DNA from: SIG452 sp045631485
GTDB taxonomy: Bacteria; Bacillota; Clostridia; UMGS1840
Direction of reading: 5' to 3'
Length of the DNA stretch: 50,224 nt
Assembly: GCA_045631485.1 (NCBI GenBank)
Contig: JAZQUU010000009.1
Span: 1 to 50,224 of the forward strand
The translations under genes and the position numbers were made by a program. The notes under the pieces were generated by a model. That model searched no databases, was not told the DNA's origin, and saw only the letters and a list, made by a program, of their open reading frames with translations. Shown here piece by piece: positions 1-7,029 of this stretch (position 1 is its first letter; each line of letters begins with the position of its first letter).

Positions 1-1059
1 GACTTCACTAAGACTGTGGTTATCAAGGAAAAAGACGATTATCAGTCCGACGGAATTTATGCAAGCTTCCGTATTGGCGATACTGCCCGTTACTACAATG
101 TAGAACTGTATAAGGTTCTCGACACTGTAGGCGATTGCCAAGGTGAGCTTGGTAGTACCAAGTCTGTAAAACGTACAATGCCAAAATCGAGTTATGAGTT
201 ATTAGGTTCGTACTTTGGTTGGCATCAAAAGAACTATGTGGGTTCAACAGCCGTTACGGTTACAGACGATGGTTATGCAAGGCAGACCCGTTATAAGTAT
301 ACTGCTTTTGAAGTGATTCAGGATGAGTTGGGCAGTGCGGATATTGCGTATATGAAGCACGTTGCTGATTCCGTAAATATGTACATTGAGTTCGATGTAA
401 AGGAAGTTGACGAGGGCTATCAGATGATCAACTTCATGGAAGGCCACACCTATGATGCGGATAAGACAAGAACGGCTGTTTATGCCTTTACATCCAATGG
501 CGGCTCCAAGCTGAAAGACTTTAAGACAATTTCTCTGCCAAATTATGGCACATCCGCACAGGGCGTGTTTGGATTTAGCGGTTATAAATTGAATGAAGTT
601 ATTGAAAGATGGGATATGATTTCCGCAAGCTCCAGACCTGGATATGCCGTGCTGGATATGGGTACAAAACTGAACTTTGGCTTCAATGCTGAAGGTGAGG
701 ATGACGATGATTGGCAGTACAGAAATTTGAACCTCTATGAAAAGGTTTATGATAACACTGCACCTCGTCAGTTAGGCTTGGCACCTCTTGCACTGACTCA
801 GTACAAGGCGGGCGACCAAATTACACTGACAGTAGTTTTCGATGAAGTCATTCACTATACTTCCAATATTGGTTTCAACATTCCAAGTAGCTTGCCTATT
901 AAAGATGTTAAGTTTGTTGGCGGTAAATACACCAATGCGCTTACCTTTACTGCTACTGTAACAAAGGATTTTGAGGTAACTCCTACTCTCAACAGCACCT
1001 TGGTGAACAACACAAAACCTGTTACCGGTAGAGTTGAGGACATTTGCGGAAATTACTAA
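1..1059 (+). CDS. C-terminal part of a secreted surface-type protein (5' end outside window)
   Basis: The reading frame is already open at base 1, and the first possible start (GTG at 16) has no ribosome binding site, so this is the tail of a longer gene. The visible 352 or so codons are rich in Tyr, Thr, Gly and Asp, contain no obvious catalytic motif, and end in a beta-rich module of about 85 residues (from LALTQYKAGDQI to the C-terminus). That module resembles the Ig-like modules of large clostridial extracellular proteins. No SLH, LPXTG or transmembrane anchor is visible at the C-terminus. The gene ends 24 bases before a perfect palindrome. Secretion and surface role are inferred from composition only; the family is not recognised. 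Confidence 0.6.
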   Translation, partial: DFTKTVVIKEKDDYQSDGIYASFRIGDTARYYNVELYKVLDTVGDCQGELGSTKSVKRTMPKSSYELLGSYFGWHQKNYVGSTAVTVTDDGYARQTRYKYTAFEVIQDELGSADIAYMKHVADSVNMYIEFDVKEVDEGYQMINFMEGHTYDADKTRTAVYAFTSNGGSKLKDFKTISLPNYGTSAQGVFGFSGYKLNEVIERWDMISASSRPGYAVLDMGTKLNFGFNAEGEDDDDWQYRNLNLYEKVYDNTAPRQLGLAPLALTQYKAGDQITLTVVFDEVIHYTSNIGFNIPSSLPIKDVKFVGGKYTNALTFTATVTKDFEVTPTLNSTLVNNTKPVTGRVEDICGNY

Positions 1060-1083
1060 TTGAGTAATTCACTTAAAGATCGT

Positions 1084-1107
1084 GGGGCACTGTGTACACA
1101 GTGCCCC
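1084..1107 (+). terminator. Perfect 24-base palindrome, probable terminator
   Basis: The sequence is a perfect inverted repeat (GGGGCAC outer arms around TGTGTACACA). It lies 24 bases after the stop of the surface-protein gene and is followed by a short T-containing stretch. Position and stability suggest a transcription terminator; the U-tract is weak. Confidence 0.55.
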
Positions 1108-1129
1108 CTTGTATTACGCGGAGGGAAAA

Positions 1130-1171
1130 ATGAAAAAACGATTATTGCCTATACTGCTGAGTACGATTTAG
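1130..1171 (+). pseudogene. Truncated signal-peptide stub
   Basis: A good ribosome binding site (GGAGGG, ending 5 bases upstream) precedes an ATG that encodes only MKKRLLPILLSTI before TAG. The 13 residues have the positive n-region and hydrophobic h-region of a Sec signal peptide, so this looks like the first codons of an exported-protein gene cut off by a rearrangement. No continuation is found in any frame downstream. It could instead be a chance short ORF, but the strong RBS and typical n/h-region argue against that. Confidence 0.5.
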
Positions 1172-1228
1172 AAGTTGAGTATTAATAGATCATTAGTGTA
1201 TTGAACATAAAATGAATGTAAAAACAAG

Positions 1229-1248
1229 GGCACTCCAAACGGAGTGCC
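1229..1248 (+). terminator. Hairpin, possible terminator
   Basis: The arms GGCACTCC and GGAGTGCC pair perfectly around an AAAC loop and are followed by TTTGG. The T-run is short, so termination would be weak. It lies just after the signal-peptide stub. Confidence 0.45.
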
Positions 1249-1325
1249 TTTGGCATATCTAAACGACATTGATTATGCTAAAATGATTCTTTTTCAATTT
1301 ATAATTCAGCAGAAATAATTAAATC

Positions 1326-1377
1326 CAAACGGAAATGAAGTTGAATGATTTCAAACTCGTTTCCGTTTGTTTTTTTA
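1326..1377 (+). terminator. Rho-independent terminator
   Basis: The 10-base arms CAAACGGAAA and TTTCCGTTTG enclose a 24-base loop and are followed at once by a run of seven T. It lies directly upstream of, and slightly overlaps, the open frame of the IS30-type remnant. That frame is therefore unlikely to be transcribed from the left. Confidence 0.6.
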
Positions 1378-1951
1378 TAAACCTAAATTTGCAGAGCAGG
1401 TTTGTATCTTAAGAATTAAGCCTCCGTATGTTTGCAACGGATGTGATGAAAGAAATAAATGCACTCTTGAAAAAACAGTTTATAGTGCGGTTCAGGCGAA
1501 TATTATGGCTGAACAGGAAATCTCAATCTCCCGTAAAGGAGCATTGTGCGATGAGGCAGAAATAGCAAGGTTAAATGCCTTTGTAACGCCTTTGATTCTG
1601 AATGGTCAATCAGTTCATCAGATTTATTCTCCTAATAGTGAGGATTCTGTGAGGATTGCTTTAGCAAAAATTGCGTATTCGACCAATTGCTACAATTGGG
1701 TGGATAAGCTAACGCTTATCAATCAGATAAAGGAGATGGCGAATTCCTCAGAACGTCAATATCTAAAGGGAGTAATCTTTTACTATAAGGGCCTCTGCTT
1801 GGATAAGGTATCCGAGTCAGTTAACTACAAAGACGGCGCGTATTTCATGTGTAAATCACAAGCATGCTGTTTCCCTTTGGCAAACATATACCTTAATTAT
1901 TCCAAAAAACTTCGAAACTTCGAGGATGATCCTGAAAACCATTGGGATTAG
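1367..1951 (+). pseudogene. Remnant of an IS30-type transposase joined to unrelated sequence
   Basis: Residues about 18-88 contain PPYVCNGC, a second cysteine pair (KCTLEK) and QSVHQIYS. These are the zinc-binding and linker segment that follows the helix-turn-helix in IS30-family transposases of Firmicutes. The N-terminal HTH and the whole DDE catalytic core are missing. From about residue 89 the sequence leaves the family and continues for some 105 residues that I do not recognise. The apparent start is a TTG inside the T-run of the upstream terminator, with no ribosome binding site. I read it as a dead insertion-sequence fragment fused by deletion to foreign sequence. Confidence 0.6.
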
Positions 1952-2178
1952 TGGACTTTGCTTCTTCGAAGAAACTGAAAAAGTTTGCTTTGACCTTCGA
2001 AAAATTCGAGCTTTTACTTGGGAAGGAGGTGACTGTTATACGGGGAACGATGATAACGAAGCCTGAAAGGGACGGTGTAATGAAGCTTGCTTGCAGCTCA
2101 TTACGTCACTAGCAAGCCATAGGAATATTTGAACCTATCGGTTCATACTCATATAGAAAACACACAGGAGGTATCACT
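1952..2178 (+). other. Intergenic region with TTCGA motif cluster and RNA-like hairpins
   Basis: No convincing gene is present. From about 1909 to 2008 there are repeated TTCGA motifs, including the 12-base palindrome TTCTTCGAAGAA. From 2020 there is a strong Shine-Dalgarno-like AAGGAGGTGA followed only by a 20-codon ORF (2050-2112). That ORF lies in a segment that can fold (GTAATGA... with ...CTCATTAC, and GCTTGC with GCAAGC). The region sits just upstream of the recombinase operon and could carry recombination sites or a leader; neither is proven. Confidence 0.35.
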
Positions 2179-2340
2179 ATGGTTTATAATAAAAACAATG
2201 AAAATATTTCAGCAAACAGCAGTATGCAGTTTGCGCAGGAACTAAAACTTTACATAAACAAGCGATTGTATGAAAAGCAAATCATCTCAGAAGAGATGTA
2301 TCTCTCGGTGAAAGACCGATTGGTCAGACAAGCCGGCTGA
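2179..2340 (+). CDS. Small SHOCT-like protein of the recombinase operon
   Basis: This 53-residue protein starts at ATG after a perfect AGGAGG seven bases upstream and was found by reading the sequence directly. The C-terminal half (LYINKRLYEKQIISEEMYLS and the following VKDRL) follows the SHOCT-type short helical pattern: a basic amphipathic helix, then I-S/T-E-E-E/M-Y-x-x-x-K. Such small proteins commonly sit directly upstream of large serine recombinases in Firmicutes mobile elements. It ends 60 bases before the recombinase, with a hairpin between. A role as accessory or directionality factor is inference; no DNA-binding motif is evident. Confidence 0.6.
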   Translation: MVYNKNNENISANSSMQFAQELKLYINKRLYEKQIISEEMYLSVKDRLVRQAG

Positions 2341-2350
2341 TCAACGAGGA

Positions 2351-2380
2351 AGAGTGCGGTGCATTATGGTACCGCACTCT
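2351..2380 (+). promoter_or_regulatory. Hairpin just upstream of recombinase RBS
   Basis: A perfect 10-base stem (AGAGTGCGGT with ACCGCACTCT, loop of 10) lies between the small SHOCT-like gene and the recombinase, ending directly before the ribosome binding site AAAAGAGGAG. There is no T-run. It may modulate translation or processing of the recombinase message, or be a recombinase binding site. Confidence 0.45.
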
Positions 2381-2400
2381 AAAAGAGGAGATGATTTTAG

Positions 2401-4116
2401 TTGAATATTTATCAGATTAGACAGGATATGAAAATTCGCCATACACGAATTTCGGATTATCCGTTCAGAGTTTGCTATTATGCCCGTGTTTCAACGGACA
2501 AGTATGATCAGCTTCATTCGTTGGAAGCACAGAAAACATATTTTGAAAATTTATTGGCACGTAATCCCAACTGGGCATTTGTTAGAGGGTATGTTGACGA
2601 AGGGTTAACAGGAACTAAGATTGATGGCAGAGAGAGCTTTCAGGCGATGATGCGAGATGCAAAACTTGGCAAGTTTGACCTGATCTGTACCAAAGAGGTT
2701 TCCCGTTTTGCCAGAAATACGCTGGATAGCCTACAGTGTACCAGAGAATTGTTGTCTTATGGGGTAGCGGTTCTGTTTGAAAATGATAACCTGAATACAC
2801 TCGATGAGGATTCCGATTTTCGTCTGACTACAATGGCAAGTTTGGCTCAGGAGGAATCCCGAAAGATTTCCGAGCGTTTGAAGTTTGGATTTCGTGAATC
2901 TATCAAAAAAGGATCCGTTTTGGGTAACGATTCCATTTGGGGCTACACCAAAGAAAATGGCAGATTGGTAATAGTGCCGGAGGAAGCCCAAATGGTAAGC
3001 AGAATTTTTGATTTATATGCAAACGAAGATTTAGGGATCCGGGCAATTGCCAAAAGTTTGACTGAGATGGGATACCGTAATTCCAAAGGGAACCCATTTT
3101 CCTTTTCTACGATTAAGGGGATTCTGGTGAATCCAAAATATAAGGGGTTTTATTGCGGAAATAAAACTCATAAAGTTCATTTTCTAAGTAACGAAATAGC
3201 TTATGTTCCGCAAGAAGAGTGGGTAATGTATGAAGATTATGAAAAAGTTCCGCCTATTGTTTCTGCTGAACTCTGGGACAAAGCGAACCGAAAGCTGAAA
3301 GAGCGCAGTGCAAAAATGGCAAGTGATGACAAGACAAGCTATCAGAATAAGTACCGTTACTCCGGTAAGATTGTTTGTGGGGAGCATAAAACGGCTTATC
3401 ATCATAAAGCTAATAAATATAAATCCGGCACGAAGGAGTATTGGGCGTGTAAAGAGTATCTCACAGGGAACAAATGCAGAAATCCTTTGGTATATACCAG
3501 CGAGCTTGATGCTGTGATGAGAGAAGTTTACAATCAGATTCTTTGTGAAAAAATAACCATTATCAACGAACTGATTGAGTTGTATGCGGAAAGTGCCGGC
3601 AACAATTGTATTGCAAAATCCAGACAGAAGATTCAAACTGAAATAAAACTTCTGCATGATAAGAAGGATAAGATCTTGGATTTGGTGATGGATGGCAGAT
3701 TATCCAATGCAGAGTTTGAGCAGAGAAACAATGGCTTTAATGCACAGCTGGATGAACTGAACGAGAGGCTTTCTGCATTGGATGAAGAAGAACAGAAAAA
3801 TATGGACTTAAAAAAGTCGCTGGACAATCTCCATTCAAGTATTGCTGAAGAACTCGATTTTTCAGAGGATTTGGGCAAGAGTGTCATAGATAGCTTTATT
3901 GATAAAGTAGTAGTAGAAAAAAGCGAAATTGAACATCAGATCAATCTTAAAATTTACTTAAAATTACTTCCGGATACGTCTTGCAATTTTGCGGAAAATT
4001 CTAATGAGGTTGTTTTCGGAAATGGACAGGTGACTCAAACCAGAGGAGGAAGTTTAAGAAGCTTAAAACCTTATGAGATGACTTTTTGTTATGACCTTTG
4101 TTTTTGTATGGAATAA
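2401..4116 (+). CDS. Large serine recombinase (site-specific integrase)
   Basis: This 571-residue protein has the layout of large serine integrases. An N-terminal resolvase domain (about 22-170) contains YYARVST with the likely nucleophile Ser31, VDEGLTGTKIDGR and the SRFARN helix. A recombinase domain follows (about 190-310), then a zinc-ribbon region (CGEH, later WACKEY and KCRN) and a coiled-coil segment (about 400-490). Start: TTG at 2401, 10 bases after GAGGAG; the first in-frame ATG is codon 10. Such enzymes insert and excise integrative elements at short att sites and can carry out programmed excision, as SpoIVCA does in sigK. A hairpin terminator follows. It appears intact. Its att sites are unknown, but the truncated spoIVA 4.4 kb downstream is a candidate junction. 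Confidence 0.92.
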   Translation: MNIYQIRQDMKIRHTRISDYPFRVCYYARVSTDKYDQLHSLEAQKTYFENLLARNPNWAFVRGYVDEGLTGTKIDGRESFQAMMRDAKLGKFDLICTKEVSRFARNTLDSLQCTRELLSYGVAVLFENDNLNTLDEDSDFRLTTMASLAQEESRKISERLKFGFRESIKKGSVLGNDSIWGYTKENGRLVIVPEEAQMVSRIFDLYANEDLGIRAIAKSLTEMGYRNSKGNPFSFSTIKGILVNPKYKGFYCGNKTHKVHFLSNEIAYVPQEEWVMYEDYEKVPPIVSAELWDKANRKLKERSAKMASDDKTSYQNKYRYSGKIVCGEHKTAYHHKANKYKSGTKEYWACKEYLTGNKCRNPLVYTSELDAVMREVYNQILCEKITIINELIELYAESAGNNCIAKSRQKIQTEIKLLHDKKDKILDLVMDGRLSNAEFEQRNNGFNAQLDELNERLSALDEEEQKNMDLKKSLDNLHSSIAEELDFSEDLGKSVIDSFIDKVVVEKSEIEHQINLKIYLKLLPDTSCNFAENSNEVVFGNGQVTQTRGGSLRSLKPYEMTFCYDLCFCME

Positions 4117-4445
4117 GATGAAGAAATAGGGGATGCTATCGTTGCATCCCTTATCTTATGATAACCATACAATAACATAGTTTTTCAGTGGAATATTTAA
4201 TAATTAAAAAAACACTTGATTTTATTTCGGTATAACCAAATTGACATTTTTTGAGAGGAATTACGGACAAATGGGGAACTTGTTTCGTTCCAGGGGTGCG
4301 CCGGAAATAATTAACTTGACCTTTTATGAATTATATGATAAAATATTTATATATAATCTTGTGATAATTTGTACTAGTTTGAATGTCGGTGACCAACATA
4401 ATGAAAATATCCGATATGGAAAATAAGTAGTACCGGAGGATTTAT
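4117..4445 (+). promoter_or_regulatory. Intergenic region: recombinase terminator and Fic promoter
   Basis: The first part carries a terminator (4129-4150). The second part has a clear sigma-A-type promoter, TTGACC (4316-4321), 17 bases, TAAAAT (4339-4344), giving a leader of about 95 bases before the Fic gene. Inside this leader a 15-codon ORF (4383-4430, MSVTNIMKISDMENK) precedes the Fic ribosome binding site CGGAGGA; it has no clear RBS of its own. No other gene is seen. Confidence 0.65.
4129..4150 (+). terminator. Terminator of the recombinase gene
   Basis: The arms GGGATGC and GCATCCC pair around a 7-base loop, 12 bases after the recombinase stop codon, followed by TTATCTTAT. This is a plausible rho-independent terminator with a moderate U-tract. 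Confidence 0.6.
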
Positions 4446-5051
4446 ATGGCTTTAGAAAACAAACTAAATATAACAGATTCAGCAGAGCTGGCCCGTGAAG
4501 AAGAAAGAATCAGCAAAAAGAAAGCTCTTGAATTGTTTGAAACGGGTTATCTTGATACGCTAACAGCAGGAACATTTGAAAGTCTTTCTCTTATTCATAA
4601 ATACCTTTTTGATGAAATCTACGAATTTGCAGGTGTGGTAAGAGATGTAAATATTGCCAAGGGAGACTTTAGATTTGCACCTGTGATGTATTTAGATAGT
4701 GCATTGCAACATGTTAGTGCTATGCCACAGTCAACATTCGAAGAAATTATTGAGAAATATGTAGAAATGAATATATGCCATCCGTTCCGAGAAGGCAATG
4801 GAAGAAGCACAAGAATATGGCTTGATCTTATTTTGAAAAAGGAAATAGGGAAGGTTATCGATTGGAGTATGGTTGACAAGGAAGATTATCTTCTTGCAAT
4901 GGAACGCAGTCCAATCAAAGATATTGAAATTAAGCATATTTTGAAAAATGCTTTAACGGATAAAATCAATGACAGAGATGTTTATATGAAAGGCATCGAC
5001 AATAGCTATCATTATGAAGGATATACTGCATTTAAGGCAGAAGAACTGTAA
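4446..5051 (+). CDS. fic: Class III Fic-domain AMP-transferase with C-terminal self-inhibition motif
   Basis: The 201-residue protein is a compact Fic protein closely resembling the Neisseria NmFic type. The Fic core motif HPFREGNGRSTR lies at residues 112-123, with catalytic His112 and the ATP/Mg-binding Glu116. The C-terminal helix carries SYHYEG (187-192), which fits the (S/T)xxxE(G/N) inhibitory motif, with Glu191 as the residue expected to block ATP. Family members transfer AMP to Thr or Tyr of target proteins, commonly gyrase or topoisomerase IV, and class III members are silenced in cis. The ATG follows CGGAGGA by 7 bases and a strong promoter lies upstream. It is monocistronic and ends in a terminator. 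Its place beside the recombinase suggests it is island cargo, possibly an addiction or defence function. Confidence 0.9.
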   Translation: MALENKLNITDSAELAREEERISKKKALELFETGYLDTLTAGTFESLSLIHKYLFDEIYEFAGVVRDVNIAKGDFRFAPVMYLDSALQHVSAMPQSTFEEIIEKYVEMNICHPFREGNGRSTRIWLDLILKKEIGKVIDWSMVDKEDYLLAMERSPIKDIEIKHILKNALTDKINDRDVYMKGIDNSYHYEGYTAFKAEEL

Positions 5052-5097
5052 TGTTTAGAGGAAGTTCTTAAAAACCGCATAAAATAGGCATTTTAAA

Positions 5098-5122
5098 AGC
5101 ACAGACCAAAACGGTCTGTGCT
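5098..5122 (+). terminator. Terminator of the Fic gene
   Basis: A perfect 10-base stem (AGCACAGACC with GGTCTGTGCT, loop AAAAC) is followed by TTCGTTTGTATTTT. It lies 46 bases after the Fic stop codon. Confidence 0.75.
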
Positions 5123-5290
5123 TCGTTTGTATTTTGGAAAAGTATCACCAGAAAAGTTTTAAAAATAGAATTTTGTATCGGTCAATATGTTTCGATTTTG
5201 TTTTTATCAGCTGGCATCTGTGAATAGGATTCAATAAGTTTTTCGAACTCAGACACTAAATTCCGTCTATTACTTAACTCATCGTAAATG

Positions 5291-5325
5291 AAAATAGCCA
5301 ATGCGAATTTCGAATTGGCTATTTT
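5291..5325 (-). terminator. Terminator of the toxin-immunity operon, shares a 15-mer with the spoIVA terminator
   Basis: The 12-base arms AAAATAGCCAAT and ATTGGCTATTTT form a hairpin directly downstream of the metallophosphoesterase on the minus strand. It is symmetric and can work in both directions. The stretch 5123-5290 between the Fic terminator and this one has no gene. The 15 bases AGCCAATGCGAATTT recur exactly at 8871-8885 in the terminator after spoIVA. Confidence 0.7.
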
Positions 5326-5328
5326 AGG

Positions 5329-6003
5329 TTAAAGCTCGATCATCTTGTCAAATACTGCTGTGAAATTTTCATTAACTTCCACATCTTTGTGGTAATGTCC
5401 AAAAAACCATTTTTTATACACTGCACTATTTTTTATTTTTTCCAGAAAATCTGTAAGTTTGTTAATTTCATATGTTGGAGCAATTTCATTTTGAACAGAG
5501 GTTGGGGCTGAATGAGTTATCACATAATCGAATTTAGAATTATTCTTCTTGAGGTTTTCTTCTGCAGTACTATACTCTTTTTCGCTTGGCATTTCATCTT
5601 TCCACCAGTTTTTGCCTTCGGTTCGGTGCTCTTTGTCGTGCGAACTTGCCCCGCCAAATACGAAGAACTTCTTTCCGTCAATATGATATACTTCGCCTCT
5701 GATTAAATGATATATGCCATCATCAACTTTGTGTGCAATACTACCACCAAAATCTACTGTTGGGAGATTATAAAGCATCTCAAAATTTTCGTGATTGCCA
5801 TCGATAAAAAGTGTCGTGAAATTTTTACTTTTCAGCCACTTTATCCAATATTTTTCTTCATTACTACCGTCCCACACGCCACCAAAATCACCGCATATTA
5901 TCACATAATCATTTTTGGTCATTTCTTTTTGCTCTGGAAAACGTTTAGTGGAAAGTTTCTGTATATCGACCGGTATGTGTGTATCACCTGTAATATATAT
6001 CAT
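5329..6003 (-). CDS. Calcineurin-like metallophosphoesterase
   Basis: This 224-residue protein shows the dinuclear-metal phosphoesterase signature in order: GDTH near the N-terminus (residues 6-9), CGDFGG, GNHEN, ITHSAP and GHYH near the C-terminus. It lacks a signal peptide, so it should be cytosolic. The ATG follows AAAGGAAA on the minus strand. It is the last gene of the DUF4417/toxin/immunity block, 23 bases after the second immunity-type gene and directly before a terminator. The substrate cannot be told from the sequence; the family includes nucleases, nucleotide and protein phosphatases. Its place in a toxin cassette suggests either an enzymatic immunity function or simple hitch-hiking cargo. 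Confidence 0.85.
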   Translation of the reverse strand: MIYITGDTHIPVDIQKLSTKRFPEQKEMTKNDYVIICGDFGGVWDGSNEEKYWIKWLKSKNFTTLFIDGNHENFEMLYNLPTVDFGGSIAHKVDDGIYHLIRGEVYHIDGKKFFVFGGASSHDKEHRTEGKNWWKDEMPSEKEYSTAEENLKKNNSKFDYVITHSAPTSVQNEIAPTYEINKLTDFLEKIKNSAVYKKWFFGHYHKDVEVNENFTAVFDKMIEL

Positions 6004-6026
6004 TTTTGATTTCCTTTATGTATAAT

Positions 6027-6392
6027 TTATTCATCTATACTTTGTATAATTTCCTGAATTAATTCCAAAGTTTTTGGTTTAGCAAACTCGATAAAAAACG
6101 TATTATCTACATCTTCATCAAAAAGCAATGATTCAAGGACACTCAAAGCTATTACCTCATTTACATATTCATCATTTAATTCAAGCAATTTTTCAATGTA
6201 ATGAAATGCACTAGCCACTGTTTGTTCTTGTCCGTCAGATATTTGCGCCTTTATAAAAGGCACAAATATATCTGCATAAACAACATGTGATCCTGTTTCA
6301 TCACCGTCTTGCCAAGATGTTTCTTCATAATAAACATCTTTGATTTCAGGTAATGATTCTATTAATTTTAAATTAAGCTCTTTACTTGTCAT
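6027..6392 (-). CDS. Small acidic immunity-type protein (DUF7674-like)
   Basis: The 121-residue protein is very acidic and predicted all-helical, without a signal peptide or cysteines. The pattern (LPEIKDVYYEE near the N-terminus, a central HVVYADIFVPFI, a helix-rich C-terminal half with LLELNDEYVNEVIALSVLE) resembles DUF7674-type proteins. These are commonly found as orphan immunity genes next to polymorphic toxins; the assignment is from memory and tentative. It follows a degenerate copy of the DUF4417 tail, so its own toxin gene may have been lost. The ATG has a weak AAAGGTTG upstream on the minus strand. Confidence 0.55.
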   Translation of the reverse strand: MTSKELNLKLIESLPEIKDVYYEETSWQDGDETGSHVVYADIFVPFIKAQISDGQEQTVASAFHYIEKLLELNDEYVNEVIALSVLESLLFDEDVDNTFFIEFAKPKTLELIQEIIQSIDE

Positions 6393-6424
6393 TAGTTACC
6401 ACAACCTTTAATAAACTTTGCTGA

Positions 6425-6460
6425 TTAAACAATCACCTGCTTCCTACATTTTGAGAAAGC
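6425..6460 (-). pseudogene. Degenerate repeat of the DUF4417 3' end (cassette scar)
   Basis: Read on the minus strand, the 80-base gap between the two immunity-type genes encodes FSKCRKQVIV followed by TAA. The intact DUF4417 protein ends FSKSRKQVTA followed by TAA at 7653-7685. At base level 26 of the 33 bases that include the stop match by my hand alignment. The same gap also forms a 9-base hairpin (CACCTGCTT at 6434-6442 with AAGCAGGTG at 6457-6465). I read this as the edge of an older cassette left behind when a new toxin/immunity pair was inserted next to DUF4417. Confidence 0.6.
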
Positions 6461-6472
6461 AGGTGCTCGGTC

Positions 6473-7015
6473 CTATAATTTTCTACTAGTCCTGATTACA
6501 TTCACTTTGTTTTCACCATCGTCAGACCACGAATCAACAACCTGTGATATAGGGAATATGGAATTATAATCATCATGTTCAGAAATGGTTATATCCTCTG
6601 AGAACCATATATCTCGCGAAAACATTATTAATTTGCTTTCAGTTCTTATGATAATTGCCTGATCAAATGAAATTTCAAATTCACCGTCATTTATGCAAAT
6701 CGAATCATTTACTATCTCTATATCTTTAATAGATTCGCCTACTTCAAATGCCTCAAATGGTTCTTCACAATAAGGTTTAAATGTACTATCAGATTCTACC
6801 ATTTTGCATTTAAATCCAGCCACCTCTTCTTCGGTATCAAAGAACGGGGTTGTTTTTTGAAGATTAGTGATCTCAACTGATGATTTATCTGTATTTATTC
6901 TCAAGTTTCCATATGCGTTGCCAAAAACTTTTCCACACTCGTATGAAATAAATTTGGATTCTTTTATATTTCTTAACATTTCTTCCATATTATTATTCAA
7001 AGTTACATATATCAC
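6473..7015 (-). CDS. Putative immunity protein for the adjacent toxin
   Basis: The 180-residue acidic protein has no signal peptide and no recognised catalytic motif. Its beta-rich centre (ICINDGEFEISFDQAIIIRT, then IWFSEDITI) has the feel of small immunity folds, but I cannot assign a family. The start is GTG at 7015, supported by AAAGGAG nine bases upstream on the minus strand. It lies 14 bases after the toxin-type gene, the usual position of a cognate immunity gene. Function is inferred from position, size and acidity alone; binding to the toxin C-terminal domain is the expectation. Confidence 0.55.
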   Translation of the reverse strand: MIYVTLNNNMEEMLRNIKESKFISYECGKVFGNAYGNLRINTDKSSVEITNLQKTTPFFDTEEEVAGFKCKMVESDSTFKPYCEEPFEAFEVGESIKDIEIVNDSICINDGEFEISFDQAIIIRTESKLIMFSRDIWFSEDITISEHDDYNSIFPISQVVDSWSDDGENKVNVIRTSRKL

Positions 7016-7029
7016 TCAACCTCACTCCT

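Larger units (their letters stand above)
1060..1366 (+). other. Gene-poor junction with three stacked hairpins
   Basis: About 300 bases separate the surface-protein gene from the IS30 remnant. They hold a 24-base perfect palindrome (1084-1107), a 13-codon signal-peptide stub (1130-1171), a second hairpin (1229-1248) and the start of a terminator-like hairpin with a seven-T run (1326-1377). No intact gene is present. Several termination-type structures with a broken ORF between them suggest repeated insertion or deletion at this point. Confidence 0.6.

Noticed and set aside
1084..1250. Possible CRISPR-like or tandem repeats among the hairpins
   Set aside because: The two hairpins share only a short GGCAC/GTGCC-type core, are not regularly spaced, and no cas gene is in the window.
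2050..2112. 20-codon ORF after a strong Shine-Dalgarno-like sequence
   Set aside because: The AAGGAGGTGA is 20 bases from the ATG, too far for a start, and the peptide is not recognisable. Kept only as part of the intergenic description.
2020..2160. Possible riboswitch or group II intron remnant before the recombinase operon
   Set aside because: Some pairing is visible, but no conserved riboswitch core or intron domain V could be recognised and there is no downstream metabolic gene.
4241..4426. 61-codon open frame upstream of the Fic gene
   Set aside because: It spans the clear promoter at 4316-4344 and has no ribosome binding site or coding character.
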